A stretch of 64,000 bases of DNA, from assembly GCF_023100905.1 (NCBI RefSeq), contig NZ_CP064686.1:2046001-2110000 (forward strand), written 5' to 3'. Made by a program: the position numbers and the translations under genes. Each line of letters begins with the position of its first letter. The stretch's first letter is position 1. Positions 57,022 to 64,000 of this stretch are shown here, piece by piece. The notes under the pieces were generated by a model. It did not search any database and was not told where the DNA came from. It saw nothing but the letters and a program-made list of their open reading frames with translations. The DNA comes from Bradyrhizobium sp. 4. GTDB taxonomy: Bacteria; Pseudomonadota; Alphaproteobacteria; Rhizobiales; Xanthobacteraceae.

Positions 57022-57654
57022 ATGGCCATCGTCTCCTCGAGCACCAGCCAGATTTCTCCCGCTCTCGAGCGGGTGTATCACCAGAGCTCCCTGCTCGGTG
57101 AGTGGAAAGGCAATTGGGCTGGCAACAACCAGCCCGTCAGCTTCAAGGTCGTGAACATCCGCGGTGCCCGGGCGCAGGTCGAGTACACCCATAACGGGCG
57201 TACGGAGCGCGGTTTTGGCGAGGTCGCCGGTTCGCTTCTTACCTTCGGCACGGTCACGGTCGGCACCAAGGACGGCAAGAGTCTGGTGCTGTTGTCATCT
57301 GCAGGCGCGGGCAAGCAGACCGCGACTCTCGAGAAGCAGGCGCCGCCGGCCTCCGACAGCCGCCTGATGGGAAGCTGGGGCGGCTATTCCAGTGACAATG
57401 GCAAGAGCGCGAGCTTCAGGGTGCTCGCTGTCAACGGCAACGAAGCGCAGGTCAGCGTCACCACCGATGGCGTCACCCGTCAGGGCACCGGCACCGTCTA
57501 CAAGAACGTCATCATGTTCGGGCAGGCCCAGATTGCGACCGACGACGGGCAGAACGGCAAGATCATCTACCAGGTCCGCAATAAGTCCTTCGTCGTGCCC
57601 GTGACGAAATATCCGCCGTCGGATACATCGTCCTCGGTGGACAGAACGGCGTAA
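57022..57654 (+). CDS. Hypothetical protein with a duplicated beta domain
   Basis: A 210-residue protein from ATG 57022. After a Ser/Thr-rich start, two similar ~80-residue units follow: LLGEWKGNWAGNNQPVSFKV with RGARAQVEYTHNGRTERGFG, then LMGSWGGYSSDNGKSASFRV with NGNEAQVSVTTDGVTRQGTG. Both run W-G ... F-x-V-x-x-V-x-G-x-x-A-Q-V ... G ... T/G-x-G and a closing I/L-F-G-x-x-x-V/I. An internal duplication is evident. No signal peptide is clear. Function unknown; the fold may be lipocalin- or calycin-like. Confidence 0.7.
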   Translation: MAIVSSSTSQISPALERVYHQSSLLGEWKGNWAGNNQPVSFKVVNIRGARAQVEYTHNGRTERGFGEVAGSLLTFGTVTVGTKDGKSLVLLSSAGAGKQTATLEKQAPPASDSRLMGSWGGYSSDNGKSASFRVLAVNGNEAQVSVTTDGVTRQGTGTVYKNVIMFGQAQIATDDGQNGKIIYQVRNKSFVVPVTKYPPSDTSSSVDRTA

Positions 57655-57900
57655 CGCCTCGCCGTGGTTTGCCGCGGCCTGATGTCGGCGCCGCCACAGT
57701 ACCGCAATCGAACGCTTCGAGTTACCTGGCACGAGCGGTGGCGGCGGCGGAACGCTCTCGACCTTTTTGTCGCCGTGGGAACCGTGCAAGACCTCGGAAA
57801 CGCGTGCGGGAGTTGATTGAAACGACGCTCCGGGCCGACTCCACTGGCCTTCGGGGCATCCGTCGCGTATAATTTCCGCACTTCCTTGACGGTCATCTCA

Positions 57901-58503
57901 ATGTCCAGCCTCACAGATTCCCGCGCCTTCGCAATTCTCTTCGCCGTGCTTTGCCTCGGCGGAGCATCGGCTCATGCGCAGGTGGCGCCCGTGAGGTATT
58001 GGATACCGGGCGGTCCTTTCGGTTGGGGCGGCAGTGTCGGCCAGAGTGCCGACGCCTACGGCAACTTTCCAAGCTTGAAGGCCGGCGATGCCGACGGAAG
58101 CTACAGTTTTCGTCCCGGGTTCTTTGTCGGAAGCGAGCGCGGCAATCTCGGTTTGAACGGTTTCAGCCAGAGCGGGCCCGTCGGCAATTTCAGCGCGCTC
58201 TCCTACGATGGCACGCAATTTGGTTACAACACCAAGACCGCTGGCGGCATGCCCGTCACGTTCTTTGCCGGTTTCGACACGCTGAAATACGGCGGCGGCA
58301 TCGGCAGCTCGCTTGCGCCGCTCACCTCCAACGCCTCGCCCGGCTATGGCGCATTTGCGGGTGTCGAGTTCAAGCCGACCTCCAACCTCAGCCTGTCGTT
58401 CGGCGCCGGCTTCACCCAGCAGCAATCCGGGCGCATGGACAGCGACATCAACTCGTCGATACTGCCCGGCGAGTCACCGGCGCTGGGCGGTCTTCGCCGT
58501 TAG
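57901..58503 (+). CDS. Exported outer-membrane-like protein
   Basis: A 200-residue protein with a signal peptide (MSSLTDSRAFAILFAVLCLG, ending near AHA). The mature chain has alternating glycine/aromatic-rich strands (GNFPSLKAGDADGSYSFRPG, FFAGFDTLKYGGGIGSSL, GYGAFAGVEFKPTSNLSLSF, GAGFTQQQSG) like porin or OmpW-type barrel proteins, and GYGAFAGVEFKPTSNLSLSF is a typical outer-membrane beta-hairpin. A full barrel at this length would be of the eight-strand class. Function unknown. It ends 4 bp beyond the convergent methyltransferase stop. Confidence 0.72.
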   Translation: MSSLTDSRAFAILFAVLCLGGASAHAQVAPVRYWIPGGPFGWGGSVGQSADAYGNFPSLKAGDADGSYSFRPGFFVGSERGNLGLNGFSQSGPVGNFSALSYDGTQFGYNTKTAGGMPVTFFAGFDTLKYGGGIGSSLAPLTSNASPGYGAFAGVEFKPTSNLSLSFGAGFTQQQSGRMDSDINSSILPGESPALGGLRR

Positions 58504-59747
58504 CGCGTGAACTTCGCCACCAGTTCGACATGCGGCGTATGCCGGAACTGGTCGACCGGCACCACGGCATCCATCTTGTAGCCGCCGTCGATCAGCAGCC
58601 GCGCGTCGCGGGCAAATGTCGCGACGTTGCAGGAGACCGCGACCACCACAGGCACCTTGCTCGCGGCGAGCTTCAAGGCCTGCGCCTGCGCGCCCTGGCG
58701 CGGCGGGTCGAACACGACGGCGTCGAAATCGCACAGCTCCGGCGCCACCATGGGACGGCGAAACAGATCGCGCGGCTCGGCCTTGATCGGCTTGAGGCCC
58801 GGTGTGCGCGCGGCTTTTTCAAGCGCTGCAATGGCGCCGGCGTCATTGTCATGGGCGGTGACGCGGGCCTTTTCGGCGAGGCGCAACGCGAACGGACCGA
58901 CGCCGCAGAAGAGGTCGAGAACGTTCTTCGCCTTGCCGATGCGCTCGGCGACCAGCGACGCAAGCGTCTCTTCGCCGGCGATGGTTGCCTGCAGGAACGA
59001 GCCCGGCGGCAGCGTCACTTCGGCGCGGCCCATCTGCACGGTCGGCGGCAGGCGTTGCAGCACCAGCTCGCCGTGCCGTGTCATCCGCGCCAGGCGATGC
59101 TGCTCGGCGACGCGCGAGAGCGCCGTCACGAGCGGCGTTGGCAGCGGGCCGGAGCCGCGCACGTCGATGTCGAGACCGTTGGCGGTCGCGGTGACCTGGA
59201 TGTCCAGCGGTTTCGTCACCGGCATTCTGGACGTCAGCAGCTCGGCGAGCGCCCAGCCGGCATCGAGTGCACCCGCGAGCCCGGGATCGAGGATCGGGCA
59301 GCGATCGATCGGGATGACGTCGTGCGAGCTGGCAGCCGAGAAGCCGACCTTGAGTATGTCATGGGTGCCGAACCGCCCGTGCAGCGTGACGCGCCTGCGT
59401 CCCGCACCGTGGGCATCGACCAGCGACGCCACCTCGCAGTCGATGCCGGCCTGGGCCAGGGTCTCGACCACGATGCCGCGCTTCCAGGCGTGATACGGTT
59501 CACTCGCCCAGTGCTGGATCGCGCAGCCGCCACAGACGCCGAAATGCGGACAGAACGGCGTGACGCGTTCGGGGCTGGCGACGTCCACCGCGAGCAGCTT
59601 GCGGCGGTCGGGATGATTGCCGACGACATGATCGACTTCGACGGTCTCGCCGCCGAGCGTGTAGGGCACATAGATGGCTTCCCCAGCGTCGAGCGAGACG
59701 CCGTCGCCGCGATGGCCGACGTGATCGATCGTCACGCGCTCAACCAC
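58500..59747 (-). CDS. Class I SAM-dependent RNA (uracil-5-)methyltransferase
   Basis: A 415-residue protein from GTG 59747, overlapping the tlyA stop by 8 bp. An N-terminal TRAM-like segment (VERVTIDHVGHRGDGVSLDA) is followed by an iron-sulfur motif PFCPHFGVCGGCAIQHW with a distal DRCPIL cysteine, as in RlmD/RlmC. The methyltransferase core has LDLFCGVGPFALRLAEKARV, DAVVFDPPRQGAQAQALKLA and the catalytic Cys in VVVAVSCNVATFARD. It would form 5-methyluridine in 23S rRNA or tRNA; which target is unknown. Confidence 0.88.
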   Translation of the reverse strand: MVERVTIDHVGHRGDGVSLDAGEAIYVPYTLGGETVEVDHVVGNHPDRRKLLAVDVASPERVTPFCPHFGVCGGCAIQHWASEPYHAWKRGIVVETLAQAGIDCEVASLVDAHGAGRRRVTLHGRFGTHDILKVGFSAASSHDVIPIDRCPILDPGLAGALDAGWALAELLTSRMPVTKPLDIQVTATANGLDIDVRGSGPLPTPLVTALSRVAEQHRLARMTRHGELVLQRLPPTVQMGRAEVTLPPGSFLQATIAGEETLASLVAERIGKAKNVLDLFCGVGPFALRLAEKARVTAHDNDAGAIAALEKAARTPGLKPIKAEPRDLFRRPMVAPELCDFDAVVFDPPRQGAQAQALKLAASKVPVVVAVSCNVATFARDARLLIDGGYKMDAVVPVDQFRHTPHVELVAKFTR

Positions 59748-60477
59748 GGCGCGCGCCCAGGAAGAATTCGATGTTGCCGTCGCCGCCGGAGATCGCCGAT
59801 GGGAACACCTCGATATCGGTGCAGCCGAGCGAGGCCGCAAAGGCGGCGATGTCGTCGCAGATCTCACGGTGCACGGCGGCGTCGCGGACGATGCCCTTCT
59901 TGTTGTGCTTCCGGTCCGCCTCGAACTGCGGCTTGATCAGTGCCAGCAGGCTCATCGGCGCGGCCGCCAGCGACAGCGCCACGGGCAGCACCGCCTTGAG
60001 CGAGATGAAGCTGACGTCGATCACGACGACATCGGGCCGCGCCGGCAAACGCTTGCCGTCATAGGCGCGGATGTCGGTCTCTTCCATCGACACGATCTTG
60101 GAGTGACCGCGCAGCGAGGGATGCAGCTGACTGGTGCCGACATCGACGGCAAAGACGAGACTTGCGCCATTCGCCAGCAGCACCTCGGTGAATCCGCCGG
60201 TGGACGCGCCGACGTCGAGGCAGACATGGTCCTCGATCTCGATCGGGTAGCGCTCCAGTGCGTCGGCGAGCTTGACCCCGCCGCGGGAGACGTAGGGGTG
60301 CGCGGGCTCGGCCTGGATCACGGCGTCCTCGGCGATCGTCTCCGACGGCTTTGCGACCTGCTTGTCGTCGGCCGTGACGAGCCCGGCCTCGATCGCTGCG
60401 CGCGCCCGCGCCCGGCTCTCGAACAGGCCGCGCTCAACCAGCAGAACATCCGCGCGCTTGCGGGCAGGGGACATCAT
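59740..60477 (-). CDS. tlyA: TlyA-family rRNA methyltransferase/hemolysin-like
   Basis: A 245-residue protein from ATG 60477. An S4 domain (MSPARKRADVLLVERGLFES, RARARAAIEAGLV) is followed by an FtsJ-like SAM domain: PYVSRGGVKLADALERYPIE, the SAM motif CLDVGASTGGFTEVLLANGA, VFAVDVGTSQLHPSLRGH and VVVIDVSFISLKAVLPVALS. TlyA relatives 2'-O-methylate 16S and 23S rRNA (capreomycin target) and were first called hemolysins. It lies 23 bp after a nucleoside deoxyribosyltransferase gene and overlaps the next methyltransferase gene. Confidence 0.9.
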   Translation of the reverse strand: MMSPARKRADVLLVERGLFESRARARAAIEAGLVTADDKQVAKPSETIAEDAVIQAEPAHPYVSRGGVKLADALERYPIEIEDHVCLDVGASTGGFTEVLLANGASLVFAVDVGTSQLHPSLRGHSKIVSMEETDIRAYDGKRLPARPDVVVIDVSFISLKAVLPVALSLAAAPMSLLALIKPQFEADRKHNKKGIVRDAAVHREICDDIAAFAASLGCTDIEVFPSAISGGDGNIEFFLGARRG

Positions 60478-60500
60478 CTCTCCGAAGACGCCTGAGGCGC

Positions 60501-61055
60501 TTATGTAGCGATCAATCGCGCGGCCGCCATCCGGACGCAAGCCTCGAACGCGGCCAAATCGTGCCAGACGTCGATCGGCATCTGCGCCGGCGTCACCAGC
60601 GGGCAGCCATGCAGCTCCAGCGCATGGATCATCATGAGATTGTCGGCGAGGCCAAAATCCTCGACCGTCAGCCCCTGCGCATCGACCAACCGCCCGTTCT
60701 CGGACGTCACGTTCATGAAGCGACCGACACGGTCGGCATAGGCGACGCCGTCATTGGAATAGGCGAGGCAAAACTTGCGGCGGCCGGCCATGTAGCCGAG
60801 CTCGTAGACGGTCCCGGGATCGGCGCCCGCGCCGCGGAACGGCGTGAGGTTGGCGATGATGGCATCGGCCGCATCCATCATCGCCTCGTTGCCGCAAAAG
60901 ATCTGCCGCGAGGCATCGGGAGCGGCGAGGTCGATCTCGTTGTCGAGGGGATAGAGGCCGGTGAGGCCGTGCGCAGCACAGATCGCGGCCTTCTGCCGGC
61001 CGATCGCGACCGCATCTGGCAGGAACACGTCGGGGCCTGCCAGATAGATTTTCAT
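60501..61055 (-). CDS. Nucleoside 2-deoxyribosyltransferase-like protein
   Basis: A 184-residue protein from ATG 61055 starting MKIYLAGPDVFLPDAVAIGR. Family motifs are IYLAGPDVF, the catalytic Glu in TVYELGYMAGRRKF, and an earlier DxxxANLTPFRGAGADPGT segment. It transfers deoxyribose between nucleobases or hydrolyses nucleoside monophosphates; the exact substrate is unset. The gene starts 32 bp after dxs and probably shares its transcript. Confidence 0.85.
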   Translation of the reverse strand: MKIYLAGPDVFLPDAVAIGRQKAAICAAHGLTGLYPLDNEIDLAAPDASRQIFCGNEAMMDAADAIIANLTPFRGAGADPGTVYELGYMAGRRKFCLAYSNDGVAYADRVGRFMNVTSENGRLVDAQGLTVEDFGLADNLMMIHALELHGCPLVTPAQMPIDVWHDLAAFEACVRMAAARLIAT

Positions 61056-61087
61056 CGAGCTGCTTCGCGGAAGGTCGAAGCTCGCTG

Positions 61088-63016
61088 TCAGGCGAGCTTG
61101 ACCGTCTCGGCCTTGACGTCCTTGCCGAGCGCCTCGAACACCTTGGCGACGATGCCCTTGGCGTCGAGACCGGCACGACCGTACATCGCCGCCGGGGTGT
61201 CGTGGTCCTGGAACACGTCGGGCAGCACCATGGTGCGGAACCGCACCAGGCCGCTGTCGAGCGCGCCCTGATCGCTCAGGTACTGCGCGACATGCGAGCC
61301 GAAACCGCCGACCGAGCCTTCCTCGATGGTGATGAGGATCTCGTGGTCGCGCGCCAGCTTGAGCACCAGCTCGGTGTCCAGCGGCTTCATGAAGCGCGCA
61401 TCCGCGATCGTGGTCGAAAGGCCGTGGGCTGCGAGCTCGTCGGCGGCCTTCTCGCATTCGGCAAGGCGCGTGCCGAAGGAGAGCAGGGCAATCTTGCTGC
61501 CCTGGCGAACGATGCGGCCCTTGCCGATCTCGAGCGGAATGCCGACTTCGGGCATCTCGATGCCGCGGCCTTCGCCGCGCGGATAGCGCAGCGAGCTCGG
61601 ACGATCGTTGATCGCGACCTGGGTTGCAACCATGTGCACCAGCTCGGCTTCGTCGGCCGCGGCCATGATCACCATGTTCGGCAGACAGCCGAGATAGGCG
61701 TTGTCGAACGAGCCGGCATGGGTGGCGCCGTCGGCGCCGACGAGGCCGGCGCGGTCGATGGCGAAGCGCACGGGCAGGCTCTGGATCGCGACGTCATGCA
61801 CGATCTGGTCGTAGCCGCGCTGCAGGAAGGTCGAGTAGATCGCGCAGAAGGGCTTGTAGCCTTCGGTGGCGAGGCCGGCGGCGAACGTCACTGCGTGCTG
61901 CTCGGCAATGCCGACGTCGAAGGTGCGGTCCGGGAACGCCTTGTTGAAGATGTCGACGCCGGTGCCGGAGGGCATCGCCGCGGTGATGGCGACGATCTTG
62001 TCGTCCTTCTCCGCTTCCTTGACAAGGCTCTGGCCGAACACGTTCTGATAGGCCGGCGCGTTCGGCTTGGACTTGGCCTGGGTGCCGGTCGCAACGTCGA
62101 ACTTGACCACGGCGTGGTACTTGTCGGCGGAGGCTTCCGCCGGGCCGTAGCCCTTGCCCTTCTGCGTCACGACGTGAACCAGGATCGGGCCGGTCTCCAT
62201 GTCGCGCACGTTCTTCAGAACGGGCAGAAGATGGTCGAGGTTATGGCCGTCGATCGGGCCGACGTAATAGAAGCCGAGCTCCTCGAACAGCGTGCCGCCG
62301 TCCATCATGAAGCCGCGGGAATATTCCTCGACGCGGTTGGCGCGGCTGGCGATGATCTTGGGCAAGCGCTTGTTGATCTGCTTGGCCGCATCGCGCAGCG
62401 TGCGGTAGGTCTTGCCCGAGTAGAGCCGCGACAGGTAGGCGCTCATCGCGCCGACCGGCGGTGCGATCGACATGTCGTTGTCGTTGAGGATGACGATCAG
62501 GCGCGAGTTCATCGCACCCGCATTGTTCATGGCCTCATAGGCCATGCCCGCCGACATCGCGCCGTCACCGATGACGGCGATAACGTTGTTCTTGCCGCCA
62601 GCGAGGTCGCGCGCGACCGCCATGCCGAGGCCGGCGGAGATCGAGGTCGAGGAATGCGCGGCTCCGAACGGATCGTAATCGCTCTCGCTGCGCTTGGTGA
62701 AGCCGGACAGACCGCCGCCGGTGCGCAGTGTGCGGATGCGATCGCGCCGGCCGGTGAGGATCTTGTGCGGATAGGCCTGGTGGCCGACGTCCCAGATCAG
62801 CCGGTCGCGCGGGGTGTCGAAGACGTAATGGATCGCAGTGGTGAGCTCGACCACGCCGAGGCCTGCGCCGAAATGACCGCCGGTCACCGAGACGGCATCG
62901 ATGGTCTCCTGACGCAGCTCGTCGGCGACCTGGCGAACCTGCTCGACCTTGAGCTTGCGCAGGTCGTCGGGCGTCCGGATGGTGTCGAGAAGCGGCGTTT
63001 TACTATATGCGTTCAC
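61088..63016 (-). CDS. dxs: 1-deoxy-D-xylulose-5-phosphate synthase
   Basis: A 642-residue TPP enzyme that condenses pyruvate and glyceraldehyde 3-phosphate for the MEP isoprenoid pathway. Motifs: SVTGGHFGAGLGVVELTTAI, TPRDRLIWDVGHQAYPHKIL, the TPP-Mg motif IAVIGDGAMSAGMAYEAMNN ... LNDNDMSI, and DVGIAEQHAVTFAAGLA with the catalytic Glu. The GTG at 63016 has TTGGAAA 8 nt upstream; a TTG at 63028 is also in frame. It heads a minus-strand cluster with the deoxyribosyltransferase, tlyA and the RNA methyltransferase. MEP flux also supplies carotenoid and hopanoid precursors. Confidence 0.95.
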   Translation of the reverse strand: MNAYSKTPLLDTIRTPDDLRKLKVEQVRQVADELRQETIDAVSVTGGHFGAGLGVVELTTAIHYVFDTPRDRLIWDVGHQAYPHKILTGRRDRIRTLRTGGGLSGFTKRSESDYDPFGAAHSSTSISAGLGMAVARDLAGGKNNVIAVIGDGAMSAGMAYEAMNNAGAMNSRLIVILNDNDMSIAPPVGAMSAYLSRLYSGKTYRTLRDAAKQINKRLPKIIASRANRVEEYSRGFMMDGGTLFEELGFYYVGPIDGHNLDHLLPVLKNVRDMETGPILVHVVTQKGKGYGPAEASADKYHAVVKFDVATGTQAKSKPNAPAYQNVFGQSLVKEAEKDDKIVAITAAMPSGTGVDIFNKAFPDRTFDVGIAEQHAVTFAAGLATEGYKPFCAIYSTFLQRGYDQIVHDVAIQSLPVRFAIDRAGLVGADGATHAGSFDNAYLGCLPNMVIMAAADEAELVHMVATQVAINDRPSSLRYPRGEGRGIEMPEVGIPLEIGKGRIVRQGSKIALLSFGTRLAECEKAADELAAHGLSTTIADARFMKPLDTELVLKLARDHEILITIEEGSVGGFGSHVAQYLSDQGALDSGLVRFRTMVLPDVFQDHDTPAAMYGRAGLDAKGIVAKVFEALGKDVKAETVKLA

Positions 63017-63615
63017 GGCGATTTCCAATTTGTCAGCGCCGGAAGATCGTTCCGGTGCGCGATGGGTTTGCTCAATATCGGCGCAGCGCGAGTCCTTAAA
63101 CCGTCGGAGCCACCTGCATGGGGCAAAGCCCCGTCTTCAAGCTTAGGTGAGCTTAAGTGCTCTCCGGTTCAGTCTCTGTGATCCCTGTCACTTAGATCGG
63201 CTTCGTCCATCCCAGCCAATTCATCAGCAGTTTGAAGCGCTTGTCGTCGGCAATCAGTGCCTACGCAAGGCTTACAAAAAGCCACACTCCGCGCAGCTTT
63301 ACACCAAAGCTTGGGCCAAAGCCAACCCGCTGGGCCGATTACGGGCATGCACCCGCAACCCCCGGGCCAGAGTGGTTAATCCCGGCGCCAGCTCAAGAGT
63401 TCCAAGCTTGCTCGGTTCCTCGGCAGGTTTTTGGGGTGTGAGAAGCTGCTTTAGACCGGATTTTCGGAGACGATGGGCCCGCGTGAGGGAGTTCCATGAT
63501 CGCCCCGGGCCCCGGTTCGCTGGATCAAAGCAGCAGCAGCGGCCCGACAGGGACGTGCGATCATGAAAAATTGCGGGTGGCCGATGCGTAGGATGGGCGG
63601 CTTTGAAGGCGGCCC
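63017..63615. other. 599-bp intergenic region between xseB and dxs
   Basis: No convincing gene; a rightward open frame (63147-63566) has a composition unlike the neighbours and no ribosome-binding site. Small hairpins are CCGGAA-GATCG-TTCCGG (63039-63055) and GGGGC-AAA-GCCCC (63120-63132). It must hold the dxs promoter and could hold a small RNA; I cannot identify one. Confidence 0.55.
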
Positions 63616-63867
63616 TTACTGGACGTCGAGCGGCGCGGTGCCGGTGGCCTGGCCGCTGGCATCGGTGGTGATCTTGTCGACGCGCGCCTCAGCCTGGCGC
63701 AGCAACTCCTCGCAGCGGCGCTTCAGGGCCTCGCCGCGCTCGTAGATCGTCACGGATTCCTCGAGGGGCACCTTGCCGTCCTCGAGCCGCTTCACGATCG
63801 TTTCGAGTTCCTCGATGGCGCGTTCGAAGGTCAGCCTGGAGACGTCGATTTGGGTATTTTCGGCCAT
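63616..63867 (-). CDS. xseB: Exodeoxyribonuclease VII small subunit
   Basis: An 83-residue protein from ATG 63867 (MAENTQIDVSRLTFERAIEE). The family core is LTFERAIEELETIVKRLEDG, then KVPLEESVTIYERGEALKRR and CEELLRQAEARVDKI, a helical hairpin that binds XseA. It completes the ssDNA-degrading exonuclease VII; xseA is not in the window. Placement before dxs is the common order in this group. Confidence 0.95.
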   Translation of the reverse strand: MAENTQIDVSRLTFERAIEELETIVKRLEDGKVPLEESVTIYERGEALKRRCEELLRQAEARVDKITTDASGQATGTAPLDVQ

Positions 63868-63940
63868 ATAAGTTTCCGATTGCCCGATTCGCTTCACGTC
63901 GGAGAAAGCAAAGTTTTGCGGGCGCAATGTGGCGGGTGCG

Positions 63941-64000
63941 TCAGGCGCCCATCAGGGCGCCGACATGCGCCGTAACAGATTCTTTCAGTCCTTGCAGGTC
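63941..64000 (-). CDS. C-terminal end of an upstream gene, probably histone-deacetylase family
   Basis: Nineteen codons and a TGA (63941-63943) read DLQGLKESVTAHVGALMGA on the minus strand, running off the window. In related genomes the gene before xseB is a histone-deacetylase (acetoin-utilisation-like) protein, and this tail is compatible with it. The identification rests on gene order, not on a motif. Confidence 0.45.
   Translation of the reverse strand, partial: DLQGLKESVTAHVGALMGA

Noticed and set aside
63147..63566. 139-codon plus-strand frame in the xseB-dxs gap
   Set aside because: No ribosome-binding site, no recognisable domain and non-coding-like composition.

Overview
The window is high-GC, densely coded DNA from an alphaproteobacterium of the Hyphomicrobiales, most likely Bradyrhizobium or a close relative. 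I infer this from the protein families (HWE histidine kinases, DUF1499, DUF1194, DUF4142, DUF3147, extensin-like and RT0821-type surface proteins), the candidate GGAAC-N16-CGTT promoters of the alphaproteobacterial general stress response, and the short palindromic intergenic repeats. No rRNA, tRNA, CRISPR array, complete insertion sequence or prophage was seen. One gene is cut at each end: a DegP-type protease on the left and probably a histone-deacetylase-family protein on the right.

Layout. 1-3.8 kb: DegP end, then small secreted, basic or membrane proteins. 3.8-11.6 kb: a two-gene signalling operon, a 2095-residue soluble hybrid histidine kinase with eleven 92-residue HAMP repeats and a REC-PAS-HWE kinase. 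11.9-20.2 kb: a stress-type island (DUF4142 proteins, RHH protein, PAP2/DUF3147 operon, frameshifted YghA-like SDR, PoxB-like TPP enzyme, PRC-barrel protein, tiny hydrophilic proteins). 20.4-30.6 kb: EmrAB-type efflux pair, nitronate monooxygenase, PhoD phosphatase, aldo-keto reductase, XRE regulator, aminotransferase. 30.6-45.6 kb: antiporter, RibB, glutaryl-CoA dehydrogenase, MBL hydrolase, acyl-CoA ligase, extensin-like protein, L,D-transpeptidase, CorA, PdxH, DnaJ-like chaperone. 45.9-53.8 kb: ECF sigma/anti-sigma pair, FabI, AroC, adenylate cyclase, REC-HWE kinase, ClpS. 53.8-55.7 kb: a fluoride-resistance operon. 55.9-64 kb: DUF1194 protein, duplicated-domain protein, then the minus-strand xseB/dxs/deoxyribosyltransferase/tlyA/rRNA methyltransferase cluster.

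Most notable points. (1) A fluoride (crcB-motif) riboswitch followed by an intrinsic terminator heads an MFS-crcB operon, so the MFS protein is a candidate fluoride-stress transporter. (2) The HAMP-array kinase resembles fungal group III (Nik1-type) kinases, and its 276-bp coding repeats could recombine. (3) Five good and several weaker GGAAC-N16-yGTT promoters sit just upstream of small secreted or membrane proteins, suggesting a cluster of general-stress (EcfG) target genes. (4) Operator-like dyads lie upstream of the RHH gene, and 11-bp-phased heptamers lie upstream of phoD. All functions are read from sequence motifs alone; no search was run.
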